Of a stretch of DNA of 64,000 nucleotides, positions 48,722-57,375 are shown piece after piece. The stretch spans positions 186,001-250,000 of the forward strand of contig JAFTLL010000004.1 in assembly GCA_017456015.1 (NCBI GenBank), written 5' to 3'. This DNA is from Clostridia bacterium (GTDB lineage Bacteria > Bacillota_A > Clostridia > Oscillospirales > Acutalibacteraceae). Below the pieces are notes generated by a model. That model did no database searches and was not told where the DNA came from. It saw only the letters and a list, made by a program, of their open reading frames with translations. Position 1 is the stretch's first letter; the number at the start of each line of letters is the position of its first letter. The position numbers were made by a program, and so were the translations under genes.

Positions 48722-49463
48722 AACAAACAACAGTACGATTATCGTCGGCAAAAATGCCGTTATGGAGGTGCTTCGCTCCGGCCGGGAGATTGACAAGGTC
48801 TTGGTCGTTCACGGTGCCGGGAATTCCCTCGCCCCCATTCTTGCAAAATGCCGGCAAAATCATATTTTGGTCAAAGAGGTCGCCCCGCAGAAGCTGGACT
48901 TTTTGAGCGGCGGCGCCGTTCACCAGGGTGTCGGCTGCTTTGTCGCCGAACACAGTTATTGCGAGGTCGGTGATATTTTGCAGTATGCCGAAGAGCGCCA
49001 TGAACCGCCTTTTCTTCTGCTGTGCGACTCGATTGAAGACCCGCACAATTTAGGTGCCATCATCCGTACCGCAGAGGCAGTCGGCGCACACGGCATCATT
49101 CTGCCCAAGCACCGTGCCGTTTCGGTCACGCCGACGGTGGCAAAGGCCGCCAGCGGCGCATTGGAATATATGCGCATCGCAAGAGTGACCAATCTCAACC
49201 AAACGATTGCAGAGCTGAAAAAGAACGGCATTTGGGTTTTTGCCGCCGATATGGACGGGGAAACCTGGTGCGAGACCGACTGCACCGTTCCGCTGGCGCT
49301 GGTCATTGGTTCCGAAGGGCGCGGCGTCAGTGCCTTGGTAAAGAAAAATTGCGACAAGGCCGTTTCCATGCCCATGTTCGGGCATATCAATTCATTGAAC
49401 GCTTCGGTTGCCGCCGCTGTACTAATGTATGAAGTGGTCCGGCAACGAAAAATAAACATATAA
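48711..49463 (+). CDS. rlmB: 23S rRNA 2'-O-methyltransferase, TrmH/RlmB family
   Basis: A 250-residue SpoU/TrmH-type RNA methyltransferase. It has an N-terminal substrate-binding L7Ae-like domain (IIVGKNAVMEVLRSGREIDKVLV) and a C-terminal knotted SAM domain with LCDSIEDPHNLGAIIRTAEAVGAHGII (motif 1), ALVIGSEGRGVS (motif 2) and MPMFGHINSLNASVAAAVLMYE (motif 3). RlmB methylates G2251 of 23S rRNA in E. coli; the exact target here is inferred. GGAG precedes the ATG. Confidence 0.93.
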   Translation: MENKTNNSTIIVGKNAVMEVLRSGREIDKVLVVHGAGNSLAPILAKCRQNHILVKEVAPQKLDFLSGGAVHQGVGCFVAEHSYCEVGDILQYAEERHEPPFLLLCDSIEDPHNLGAIIRTAEAVGAHGIILPKHRAVSVTPTVAKAASGALEYMRIARVTNLNQTIAELKKNGIWVFAADMDGETWCETDCTVPLALVIGSEGRGVSALVKKNCDKAVSMPMFGHINSLNASVAAAVLMYEVVRQRKINI

Positions 49464-49487
49464 GCATAGATAAGGGGTGGATTCACA

Positions 49488-52076
49488 TTGGCTTTTTTCG
49501 AGCGAAGAAGAAAGAAAAAATATGATTTAAGCGATGTGTTGGAAGATAACGATTTTATTATGGATTTTGGGGAATCCCCGGCCGATTCCCCTTTAAATAG
49601 CACAAAGATAAAACCGTCGCACGCCTTAACTGCCCGGGAACTTTTAAACCAAGAGGCCCCGGCCGAGGAAATTCCAATGCAGGGTGGCACCAGCGCGGCA
49701 GAGGCCTTGCGCAGCCGTATGCAGCACCAACCGACCGAACCGCCTGTCCAGGCGGAAAAAATTCCTATGCAGCCGGAAAAAGCGGAGGAAAAGAAAGAAA
49801 ACCTGCCGCCCGAAACGGCCGACAGTGATTTTGAACAGTTGATTTCCCGGTTGCAGGCATTGGTGAAGGACATCGGCGCTGAACGGGAAACGGCCGACGA
49901 TGTGCAAACCCTGACCCATAATGATATTGAGGATATTATTTCCCTCGCGGAACAGCGCGCCCGGCAGCGTGCCCAGGCCGTCTATAACCGCCGTACCGTT
50001 TTGCCAGCCGAGAATTACCCCTTTTATAATCCGCTGGCCGAACCGGAGGACTTGGCCGAAACAGCCGTAGAGCCGGAAGATACCCCCGAGGTCCTGCCGC
50101 AGGCGGAGAGCGAGCCCAAGCCGGTCATAGAAGCCCCCCAGATCCATCTGGCGGCCGACCCCTCTGCCGAAATGCCCGAGGCAGCCGATTTGCACGCAAC
50201 ACAGCCTTTTTCGATTGCCGAAGAGGTTTCCCTGTCCGAAGAGGACACCTTATTTAGCACAAGGGTGCTTCCCGACCTTCCCTCCCAATCGGTTGAAGAG
50301 GATTTTTCGGACTTTGAACCCTTTGTAGCAGAGGATACCGATTTGGATAAGCCGGAAGAGCCTCAGGAGCCGGAAGAGGAATACCCAGGAGATTACACCT
50401 GTATTGACGATGCGCCGCAAATGAAACTGCAATTGGCGCACAGCATTAAAAAACTCAGCCTGCGCACCGCCGTCTGCGGTGTGTGCAGCTTTCTGTTTTT
50501 GCTGTTGTCTGGCGCACTTTTCCTTGATTTGGATTTGCCCTCCTTTACCTTAAATATAGTACAGCTTGTCCTTTTGCTGATTTGCGGATTGGCCGGCTCG
50601 AATATTTTGCGCGGCATTGTTTCGATTTTTAAAGGTATTTCGGATGCCGATTCGATTGCCGCCGTTGCCTTCTTTTTCACCCTGGCACACAACATTTATT
50701 TCGGCTTTGTTGCCGGGCAGGCGCCGGTTTTTCAGCCCGAAGCGGCGATTGCCGTGTCGCTGACGCTGTTTAACTACGGCAAACTGGTCAATGCGCGCCG
50801 GATTTACAAAAACTTTTGTCGCATTGCAACCACCAACGAAAAACACGCCTTGCATTTTATCGAAAAGGATTCCAGCGTACATTCCATTGTGCGCGGTGCG
50901 CTGGACGGCCCGGCCCTTATCTGTACCGGCCGCCGCACCACAAACCTGAACGGCTTTTTTAAAAACACTTACAGCTGTGATGTGCAATCCTCTGTAAACG
51001 GTCGGTTGTTGGTGATTTCGGCCGTTGTTGCTCTGCTTATGGGCGTTTTGGGCTTTACCCAAATGAATGCCGACTTTGCCTTTACAGCCATGGCTCTCTC
51101 GCTGTCGATTTTCGCCGCGCCGGCCACCGTATTGGTCAGCGTCTGGCCCTTGAAGGCCGCGGCCGATACCTTGGAGGAGTACCACAGTGTGCTTCCGGGC
51201 TATTCCTCTGCCTTTAAAATCCGCAGTGCCAACGCGCTGGCGGTAGACCTTGCCGACCTTTTCCCCAAAGGCAATGTCAAGCTTTACAATATGCACACAT
51301 TGAGTAAAAATCCGGTTGACCGTTCGCTTTGCGAAGCGGCCGCTGTGGTTATGGCCGCCAAGAGTCCTTTGCGCGACATTTTCGCGCAAATCACCGGCTC
51401 TTTGAAAGAAAATTTGCCGGCAGTAGACTCTATGCTGTATGAAGAACGCCTGGGTCTTTCGGGCTGGGTGGACGACCGCCGTATTTTAATCGGCAACCGC
51501 ACCCTGATGGAAAACCACAATGTGCCGATTCCCTCCTACGAGGTGGATAAAAAAATTCTTTCCAAGGGTTTCTTCCCGGTTTATATCGCGGCCGATTCCA
51601 AACCCTGTGTCCTCTTGGTCGTCGGGTATAACGCCGATGAAACGGTAACCTATGAGCTGCGCCGCGTCTGCAACGCCGGTTACACCGTTATGGTCAACGG
51701 CTGTGACCCGAACACCTCAGGTGAAATGCTGTGTGATTATTTCGGCCTGCCGGAGGGCTCGGTAAAGGTCATGAACGCAGACGGTGTCCGTGCCTACAAA
51801 GAAGAAACCAACTATCAGGAGAGTCTGGAAAGCGTCGCTTCCTATGACCACTCGGTCTGCGGTTTGTTTGCGCTGGCTACGGCTTCTATGCGTGTTCCTG
51901 TGCTTTCCCTTTGGATGGTAGTTTTGAATATTATCAGCATTGCCGTCGGTATATCGGCCTTGGGCTGTATGCTCTTTATGGGCACGACCCCCTTGCTGAC
52001 CCCGCTGATTTTCCTGCTGTACCAGCTTGTCAGCACCCTGGTTATCAGACTCATATCCCTGCTTTTCAAGCCTTAA
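49488..52076 (+). CDS. Degenerate P-type ATPase-like membrane protein
   Basis: An 862-residue protein with a long acidic, proline-rich cytosolic N-terminus (about 1-315, start MAFFERRRKKKYDLSDVLED). Six to eight membrane helices follow (about 327-370, 385-440, 508-560 and a C-terminal pair at 800-860). The segment LSGWVDDRRILIGNRTLMENHNV (about 659-681) clearly resembles the nucleotide-binding domain of heavy-metal P-type ATPases. The motifs needed for catalysis are gone: CPC is APA, the place of DKTGT reads DLADLFPKG (about 587), and no GDGxND is present. It is probably a pseudo-transporter. The start is TTG 49488 with AAGGGG upstream. Confidence 0.75.
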   Translation: MAFFERRRKKKYDLSDVLEDNDFIMDFGESPADSPLNSTKIKPSHALTARELLNQEAPAEEIPMQGGTSAAEALRSRMQHQPTEPPVQAEKIPMQPEKAEEKKENLPPETADSDFEQLISRLQALVKDIGAERETADDVQTLTHNDIEDIISLAEQRARQRAQAVYNRRTVLPAENYPFYNPLAEPEDLAETAVEPEDTPEVLPQAESEPKPVIEAPQIHLAADPSAEMPEAADLHATQPFSIAEEVSLSEEDTLFSTRVLPDLPSQSVEEDFSDFEPFVAEDTDLDKPEEPQEPEEEYPGDYTCIDDAPQMKLQLAHSIKKLSLRTAVCGVCSFLFLLLSGALFLDLDLPSFTLNIVQLVLLLICGLAGSNILRGIVSIFKGISDADSIAAVAFFFTLAHNIYFGFVAGQAPVFQPEAAIAVSLTLFNYGKLVNARRIYKNFCRIATTNEKHALHFIEKDSSVHSIVRGALDGPALICTGRRTTNLNGFFKNTYSCDVQSSVNGRLLVISAVVALLMGVLGFTQMNADFAFTAMALSLSIFAAPATVLVSVWPLKAAADTLEEYHSVLPGYSSAFKIRSANALAVDLADLFPKGNVKLYNMHTLSKNPVDRSLCEAAAVVMAAKSPLRDIFAQITGSLKENLPAVDSMLYEERLGLSGWVDDRRILIGNRTLMENHNVPIPSYEVDKKILSKGFFPVYIAADSKPCVLLVVGYNADETVTYELRRVCNAGYTVMVNGCDPNTSGEMLCDYFGLPEGSVKVMNADGVRAYKEETNYQESLESVASYDHSVCGLFALATASMRVPVLSLWMVVLNIISIAVGISALGCMLFMGTTPLLTPLIFLLYQLVSTLVIRLISLLFKP

Positions 52077-52080
52077 ATCA

Positions 52081-52117
52081 AACCCCGTCGAAAGCTTTCG
52101 ACGGGGTTCTAATTTTT
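52081..52117 (+). terminator. Terminator after the P-type ATPase-like gene
   Basis: AACCCCGTCGAAAG and CTTTCGACGGGGTT form a perfect stem with almost no loop, then CTAATTTTTT. Confidence 0.85.
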
Positions 52118-52119
52118 TC

Positions 52120-52147
52120 TTGCAATTTTTCAATAAAGGTATATAAT
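52120..52147 (+). promoter_or_regulatory. Promoter of the EIIC-like gene
   Basis: TTGCAA, a 16-base spacer and TATAAT, directly after the preceding terminator. Confidence 0.7.
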
Positions 52148-52176
52148 AATACTAATATCTTTTGGAGGTTTTCGGG

Positions 52177-53226
52177 ATGAAAAAATTTTTAGATCGCAAG
52201 GGTGTCTCCCTTTCACCGAAGGTCTATTTTGTAGACGCGATGGGCTCTATGGCGCTCGGCTTGTTTGCCTCTTTACTGATGGGCACCATTTTAAGCACGA
52301 TTGCCACCTATACCGGTTGGAGTATTTTGTCCGAAGCGGCCGGCTATGCCAGCGGTGCCACCGGTATCATTCTCGGTATTGCCATCGCCAATTCACTCAA
52401 AGCGCCGCTTCTGGTGCTTTATAGTGCCGGTGTGGTCGGTATGGCCGGCTACTCCATGGGTTCTGCCTTTCTGATTGGCGGAGAGGAAAAACTGTTGACA
52501 GCCGGTCCTGCCGGCGCCTTCTTTGCCGTAATTGTTGCGGCTGAAATCGGCAAGCTGGTCTCCAAGGAAACCAACATCGACATTTTGGTCACCCCCTCGG
52601 TCACCATTCTTTCGGGTGTTTTGTTCTGTAAACTCATTTGTCCGGCCGTTTCCTACGCCATGTATTATATCGGCTGGTTTATCAATTACGCTACCGAGAT
52701 GCAGCCCATCGTCATGGGTATCTTGATTTCGGTTGCTGTCGGCGTGGCGCTCACTCTGCCGATTAGCTCGGCCGCCATTTGCGCCATGATTGGTATTTCC
52801 GGCTTGGCCGGTGGCGCCGCCACGGTCGGCTGCTGTGCACAGATGGTCGGCTTTGCGGTCATCAGCTTCCGCGAAAACCGAGTCGGCGGTTTGGTTGCAC
52901 AGGGGCTCGGCACCTCTATGCTCCAAATGGGAAATCTCACCAAGAACCCGCGCCTCTGGATTCCGCCCACACTGACGGCGGCCATTCTCGGCCCGATTTC
53001 GACCACCCTTTTCAAATTGGAAAACGCCGGCGTTTCGGCCGGTATGGGCACCTGCGGTCTGGTCGGCCCGCTTGGCGTCATTTCGGCCACACCCAACTCG
53101 GCTATGAAATGGGTCGGTGTCTTCTTGCTTTTGTTTGTCGCCCCTGCCGTTCTGTCTCTGATTTTCTCTGAAATCATGCGAAAAATCGGCTGGATTAAAG
53201 AAAACGATTTGAAATTAGATCTGTAA
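52177..53226 (+). CDS. PTS EIIC-like membrane protein (PF13303-type)
   Basis: A 349-residue membrane protein with about nine helices, rich in Gly and Ala. It starts MKKFLDRKGVSLSPKVYFVDAMGSMALGLFASLL, which with GLVAQGLGTSMLQMGNL and later TCGLVGPLGV is typical of the stand-alone EIIC-like family found in Firmicutes. There are no EIIA or EIIB domains or genes nearby, so sugar phosphorylation in the classic way is not shown; it may be a transporter or sensor. ATG 52177 has GGAGG eight bases upstream. It is flanked by its own promoter and terminator. Confidence 0.85.
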   Translation: MKKFLDRKGVSLSPKVYFVDAMGSMALGLFASLLMGTILSTIATYTGWSILSEAAGYASGATGIILGIAIANSLKAPLLVLYSAGVVGMAGYSMGSAFLIGGEEKLLTAGPAGAFFAVIVAAEIGKLVSKETNIDILVTPSVTILSGVLFCKLICPAVSYAMYYIGWFINYATEMQPIVMGILISVAVGVALTLPISSAAICAMIGISGLAGGAATVGCCAQMVGFAVISFRENRVGGLVAQGLGTSMLQMGNLTKNPRLWIPPTLTAAILGPISTTLFKLENAGVSAGMGTCGLVGPLGVISATPNSAMKWVGVFLLLFVAPAVLSLIFSEIMRKIGWIKENDLKLDL

Positions 53227-53228
53227 TC

Positions 53229-53272
53229 AAAAGACCCGATACGAACGACCGTTCGTATCGGGTCTTTTTTTA
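53229..53272. terminator. Bidirectional terminator
   Basis: AAAGACCCGATACGAACG and CGTTCGTATCGGGTCTTT form a long stem ending in seven Ts. It serves the EIIC-like gene and, leftwards, the YnzC-like gene. Confidence 0.92.
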
Positions 53273-53476
53273 TTGTTTTTTCCGTTTGACCGGCTCCTTG
53301 GTTCCGTCGGGACGCAGAATCGAAGAATTGTCCAAAATATCGGTAAGGGAACGGCGGTAGGAATCAATGTAAGCGCGCCGCAGGGCTTGCTGTTCCTCTT
53401 TTTCCTCGGCCGTCAGCTCTCGCTCCTTGGAAAGCCGGTACAAGGTATTGATCCGGTCGATCTGTTTTTGCTCCAT
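53270..53476 (-). CDS. DUF896 (YnzC-like) small protein
   Basis: A 68-residue, highly charged helical protein. IDRINTLYRLSKERELTAEEKEEQQALRRAYIDSYRRSL matches the DUF896 pattern (RINxLxxKxKxxxLTxxExxEQxxLRxxY), two antiparallel helices. In B. subtilis ynzC is an SOS-regulated gene of unknown role. ATG 53476 has AAAGGA upstream; the longer in-frame start 24 codons earlier lies in the promoter. Confidence 0.88.
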   Translation of the reverse strand: MEQKQIDRINTLYRLSKERELTAEEKEEQQALRRAYIDSYRRSLTDILDNSSILRPDGTKEPVKRKKQ

Positions 53477-53507
53477 TTTTTCGTTTTCCTTTTTTTGATT
53501 TTTTATT

Positions 53508-53536
53508 ATTTTATCATATTCTCGACATTTTTTCAA
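53508..53536 (-). promoter_or_regulatory. Promoter of the YnzC-like gene
   Basis: On the minus strand TTGAAA, a 17-base spacer, TAAAAT. No obvious LexA box was seen over it. Confidence 0.7.
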
Positions 53537-53556
53537 ACAAAAGCACAAATTATGGG

Positions 53557-53585
53557 TGGATTTTTTTTTAGGTTTGTGTTACAAT
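53557..53585 (+). promoter_or_regulatory. Candidate promoter of the LTA-synthase-like gene
   Basis: TGGATT, a 17-base T-rich spacer, TACAAT. The -35 is weak. Confidence 0.5.
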
Positions 53586-53660
53586 ACACTTGGCTTTATA
53601 TGACTTTTTTGATTCTTGGCTTATTTTTTGTTTTGTTGCCTGCTTTTTCGGAGGTTAAAA

Positions 53661-55808
53661 ATGTTTAAAAACTTTTGCAAAACAGTATGGGAAAAAATAA
53701 AGATGTTTTGGCGGTTTATTACCTTTGACCCCTCGGCCGTATCTTATACCCAAAAACAAGTGATATGGCAGATTGTTGCAAAAACACTGCTCTTTTCCTT
53801 TGCTCTATCCTACTTTGAGTTCATTCTGCAAATGAACACCACCGGCTCGATCAATTGGAAATTTATCTATCCGGTCATTTTATCCCTGCCCTTCGGCCTG
53901 CTGTTTACCCTGCTGACCTCTTTTTTCCGCAAAGGGATAAACTATGTGCTGTCCTGGGTTTTGCTGATCGCATCCTATCTTTTTATGGCCGCGCAGCTGA
54001 CCTATTACAAAATTTTCGGTTCCTTTATCTCTTTTTCGCTGATGAAAATGGGCGGTCAGGCCATTAAAAATTTCTGGCCCGAAACCTATAACGCCGTCAT
54101 TGTCAATTACATTCCTTTGCTGATCATGGCTCTGCCGCTTTTGCTTTACGGATTAACCGCCATCAAAGGCGTCGTGCCCAAATTCAATTTCCGGCACCGC
54201 AACTGGAAGGTGCAGCTGATTACCTTCGGTGCGCTGATTCCGACCTATCTGCTCAGCCTCTGCTCGCTGTTTATCGGCGGAACCGGACATTACACCCCGT
54301 ATGACGCTTATTTTAATTCGGATACAACGACCGAATTTTCCTTAAACACCATCGGCGCCTTTTCCACCATGGTCTTGGAGCTGGTTAGTGCCGGCGGAAA
54401 AAGCGCCAACCTGGGCGCACAGTTGTCTTCCTCTTCGTCGAACACAGACAAAGAAGAAAGCGTACCGCCTCTGGATACCACGCTGTACACCTCGGCCAAC
54501 TACAATATGCTGGACATCGACTTTGAAACCTTGAACGAGCAAACCGAGGACAAGGATATTCAAATGCTCAATAATTATTTTAAAACCGTGGTTCCCACCG
54601 AAAAGAACGCCTACACCGGCAAATTCAGCGGCTATAATTTAATCACCATTTGTGCCGAGTCCTATTCTCCCTATTTGATTGACCCTCAGGTTATGCCGAC
54701 CCTTTACAAGCTGGCCAACGGCGGCTTTGTCTTTAATAATTTCTACAACAGCTACCAATCGGTCACCACCAATGGTGAATACACCTTCTGTATGGGTCTG
54801 TTCCCCGACCTTTCCCGCAATAAGAGTGACGGTAGCTTTAAGGCTTCAAGCAACAATTTGCTGCCCTTCTGCCTGGGAAATGTGTTTGAAAGCAACGGCG
54901 TAAACGCCTACGGCTATCACAATTACCGCGGCACCTATTATTCCCGTCGCACCAGCCACCCCAACATGGGCTACGCTATGAAATTTATGGAGGACGGTAT
55001 GGAGTTCACCTCCACCTGGCCGACCTCTGATTTGGAAATGATGCAGCAATCGATTGACGATTATATCAACGAGCCGAATTTCCACGCTTATTATATGACA
55101 TTCAGCGGCCACTATCGATACAGTTTTTCCTCCAATCCGATGTGCAAACGGAATGAGGAACTGGCGCGTCAACTGGTCGGCGACCGCAACTATTCCGAGC
55201 CGGTGCTGGCTTACATTGCCTGCAATCTGGAATTGGAAAAGGCGCTGTCCTATTTGGTGGAGCGTTTAGAACAAAAGGGTATTTTAGATAAAACCGTTAT
55301 TGTTTTGACCGGCGACCATTACCCTTACGGACTGAATTACAATCAGTACAACGAGCTGGCCGGCCATGAGGTCGATACCAAGTTTGCCAAGTTTGAAAGT
55401 AGCTTCATCTGCTACAACAGCGCAATGGAGCCGGTCATTGTTGACACCCCCTGCGCTACCCCCGATATTTTGCCCACCCTTTTGAACCTGTTTGGTTTTT
55501 CCTACGATTCGCGCCTGCTGGCCGGGACCGACGTTTTGTCTGCCAACAAGGAACATGTGGCGGTTTTGAGCAACCAGAGTTTTGTTACCGATAAGGTGAA
55601 ATTTGATTCCGGCTCAAATCAGGTGGAATATCTGGTTGATGAGCACAGCATCGCCTCCGATTACGTGGAGGACAATATCAAGCTGATTAAACAGAAGATG
55701 ACCTTCTCGGCCGCTATACTCAACAACGATTATTACCGCTTCGTTTATGAATCGCTGTACGGCAAGCCGGAGGAATCCACCTTGGACACCGTATCATCGG
55801 CTTCTTAA
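53661..55808 (+). CDS. LTA synthase-like phosphoglycerol/phosphoethanolamine transferase
   Basis: A 715-residue membrane enzyme of the sulfatase superfamily. Five helices lie in residues 1-220. The extracellular catalytic domain (about 330-650) starts YNLITICAESYSP (metal Glu) and has SVTTNGEYTFCMGLFPDLS, where the first Thr is the likely nucleophile, then IVLTGDHYPYG (metal Asp/His) and CATPDILPTLLNLFGF. LtaS-type enzymes polymerise glycerol phosphate from phosphatidylglycerol. ATG 53661 has GGAGG seven bases upstream. The C-terminal tail is short and Ser/Glu-rich. Confidence 0.88.
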   Translation: MFKNFCKTVWEKIKMFWRFITFDPSAVSYTQKQVIWQIVAKTLLFSFALSYFEFILQMNTTGSINWKFIYPVILSLPFGLLFTLLTSFFRKGINYVLSWVLLIASYLFMAAQLTYYKIFGSFISFSLMKMGGQAIKNFWPETYNAVIVNYIPLLIMALPLLLYGLTAIKGVVPKFNFRHRNWKVQLITFGALIPTYLLSLCSLFIGGTGHYTPYDAYFNSDTTTEFSLNTIGAFSTMVLELVSAGGKSANLGAQLSSSSSNTDKEESVPPLDTTLYTSANYNMLDIDFETLNEQTEDKDIQMLNNYFKTVVPTEKNAYTGKFSGYNLITICAESYSPYLIDPQVMPTLYKLANGGFVFNNFYNSYQSVTTNGEYTFCMGLFPDLSRNKSDGSFKASSNNLLPFCLGNVFESNGVNAYGYHNYRGTYYSRRTSHPNMGYAMKFMEDGMEFTSTWPTSDLEMMQQSIDDYINEPNFHAYYMTFSGHYRYSFSSNPMCKRNEELARQLVGDRNYSEPVLAYIACNLELEKALSYLVERLEQKGILDKTVIVLTGDHYPYGLNYNQYNELAGHEVDTKFAKFESSFICYNSAMEPVIVDTPCATPDILPTLLNLFGFSYDSRLLAGTDVLSANKEHVAVLSNQSFVTDKVKFDSGSNQVEYLVDEHSIASDYVEDNIKLIKQKMTFSAAILNNDYYRFVYESLYGKPEESTLDTVSSAS

Positions 55809-55859
55809 TTTTCGTTTAATATTATTTCAGTAGCAAACTGTAATTATGGAGGAATTTTT

Positions 55860-56882
55860 ATGTCAAAAGTAGTAACATTCGGTGAAATTATGCTTCGCTT
55901 GAATCCGGAAGGATACAACCGGTTTGTCCAAAGCGGCCGCTTTGAAGCGTCCTACGGCGGCGGAGAAGCAAACGTTTCGGTTTCGCTGGCCAATTACGGC
56001 TTGGAGGCTTATTTTGTTTCCAAGGTTCCCGCTCATGAAATCGGCCAGTGCGCCGTCAACGAACTGCGCCGCTACGGTGTACATACCGAGTATATGGTTC
56101 GCGGTGGCGAGCGTTTGGGCATTTATTTCTGCGAAAAAGGTGCCTCCCAGCGCCCCTCCAAGGTCATTTATGACCGCGCCAACGCTTCAATTGCCAAGGC
56201 CGATACAGCCGATTTTAACTGGGAAACCATTTTGGCCGGTGCCGATTGGTTCCATTTCACCGGCATCACCCCCGCTTTGGGCGGCAACCTGCCGGCCATT
56301 TGCCTGGAAGCCTGCAAGGCGGCAAAAAAACTGGGCGTAAAGGTTTCCTGTGACCTGAACTACCGTAAAAAACTCTGGTCAAAGGACGAGGCGCGTGAAA
56401 CCATGTCCAAGCTGATGCCCTATATCAATGTTTGTATCGCAAACGAGGAGGACGCGGCTGACGTATTCGGTATCACCGCGCAGAACACCGACATCAACAG
56501 CGGTAAGCTCGACCACGCCGGCTATGTCAGCGTGGCCAAGCAAATTGTGGATACCTTCGGCTGTGAAAAGGTTGCCATCACCCTGCGCAGCAGCATCTCG
56601 GCCAATGACAACGATTGGGCCGGTATGCTCTATTCCGACGGTGAGGCTTATTTCTCTCCCTCCTATCATATGCATATTGTTGACCGCGTCGGCGGCGGCG
56701 ACTCCTTCGGCGGCGGCTTGATTTACGCTTTGATTAGCGGTTATAAACCGCAGGATGCCATCAACTTTGCGGTTGCAGCTTCCTGCTTGAAGCACTCGAT
56801 TGAGCACGACTTCAATCTTGTTTCGGTAGACGAAGTCAAATCCCTTGCCGGAGGTAACGCTTCCGGCCGTGTGCAAAGATAA
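55860..56882 (+). CDS. kdgK: PfkB-family sugar kinase, probable KDG kinase
   Basis: A 340-residue ribokinase-family protein. The start VVTFGEIMLRLNPEGYNRF, SYGGGEANVSVSLANYGL, and the ATP/anion-hole motif VDRVGGGDSFGGGLIYAL with the catalytic Asp are typical of 2-dehydro-3-deoxygluconate kinases. It would phosphorylate KDG to KDPG in uronate breakdown. No KDPG aldolase is adjacent. The GH67-like putative glucuronidase at 23 kb would be a plausible upstream partner, but the link is inference. GGAGG precedes the ATG and a terminator follows. Confidence 0.85.
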   Translation: MSKVVTFGEIMLRLNPEGYNRFVQSGRFEASYGGGEANVSVSLANYGLEAYFVSKVPAHEIGQCAVNELRRYGVHTEYMVRGGERLGIYFCEKGASQRPSKVIYDRANASIAKADTADFNWETILAGADWFHFTGITPALGGNLPAICLEACKAAKKLGVKVSCDLNYRKKLWSKDEARETMSKLMPYINVCIANEEDAADVFGITAQNTDINSGKLDHAGYVSVAKQIVDTFGCEKVAITLRSSISANDNDWAGMLYSDGEAYFSPSYHMHIVDRVGGGDSFGGGLIYALISGYKPQDAINFAVAASCLKHSIEHDFNLVSVDEVKSLAGGNASGRVQR

Positions 56883-56890
56883 ATAAAATA

Positions 56891-56927
56891 AAAAGACCCG
56901 ACTCTTTTCAGAGTCGGGTCTTTTTTA
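56891..56927. terminator. Bidirectional terminator
   Basis: AAAAAGACCCGACTC and GAGTCGGGTCTTTTTT around loop TTTTCA, between the sugar kinase and the convergent nifU-like gene. Confidence 0.92.
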
Positions 56928-56936
56928 TATCCTTTT

Positions 56937-57374
56937 TTACAGTTCGCAGCTGCCGCAGTGCTCACAGTCATGGTCGCTGATTTTACCGACAATCGGTGTC
57001 GGGTCGACCCCCTGCTTTACATAGTAATCGGCAATGGCGGCCTTGATAGCCTGCTCTGCCAAAACCGAGCAGTGAATTTTATGGGCCGGCAAGCCGCCCA
57101 GCGCCTCAACCACCGCCTTGTTGGAAAGGGTCAGAGCTTCCTGTACGGTCTGCCCTTTTACCATTTCGGTTGCAATCGAGCTTGTCGCAATGGCCGACGC
57201 ACAGCCGTAGGTTTTAAACCTTACATCGACAATCCTATCGTTCTCAATCTTTAAAAACATTTTCATAATATCGCCGCACTTGGCGTTTCCAACCTCGCCG
57301 ACCGCGTTGGCGTCGGCCAGCTCGCCCATGTTGCGCGGATTTGTAAAATGTTCCATAACCTGTTCGGTGTACAT
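56937..57374 (-). CDS. nifU: Fe-S cluster scaffold protein, NifU/IscU type
   Basis: A 145-residue scaffold on which Fe-S clusters are built from the sulfur supplied by NifS. The three cluster ligands are visible: VGNAKCGDIMKM (about Cys 33), KTYGCASAIATSS (about Cys 59) and KIHCSVLAEQAI (about Cys 102). The C-terminus adds CEHCGSCEL, a small cysteine cluster beyond the basic IscU fold. It follows nifS by one base in the same leftward transcript. Confidence 0.94.
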   Translation of the reverse strand: MYTEQVMEHFTNPRNMGELADANAVGEVGNAKCGDIMKMFLKIENDRIVDVRFKTYGCASAIATSSIATEMVKGQTVQEALTLSNKAVVEALGGLPAHKIHCSVLAEQAIKAAIADYYVKQGVDPTPIVGKISDHDCEHCGSCEL

Positions 57375-57375
57375 T

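Noticed and set aside
49488..52076. Active heavy-metal exporting ATPase
   Set aside because: The phosphorylation, metal-site and hinge motifs are all missing.
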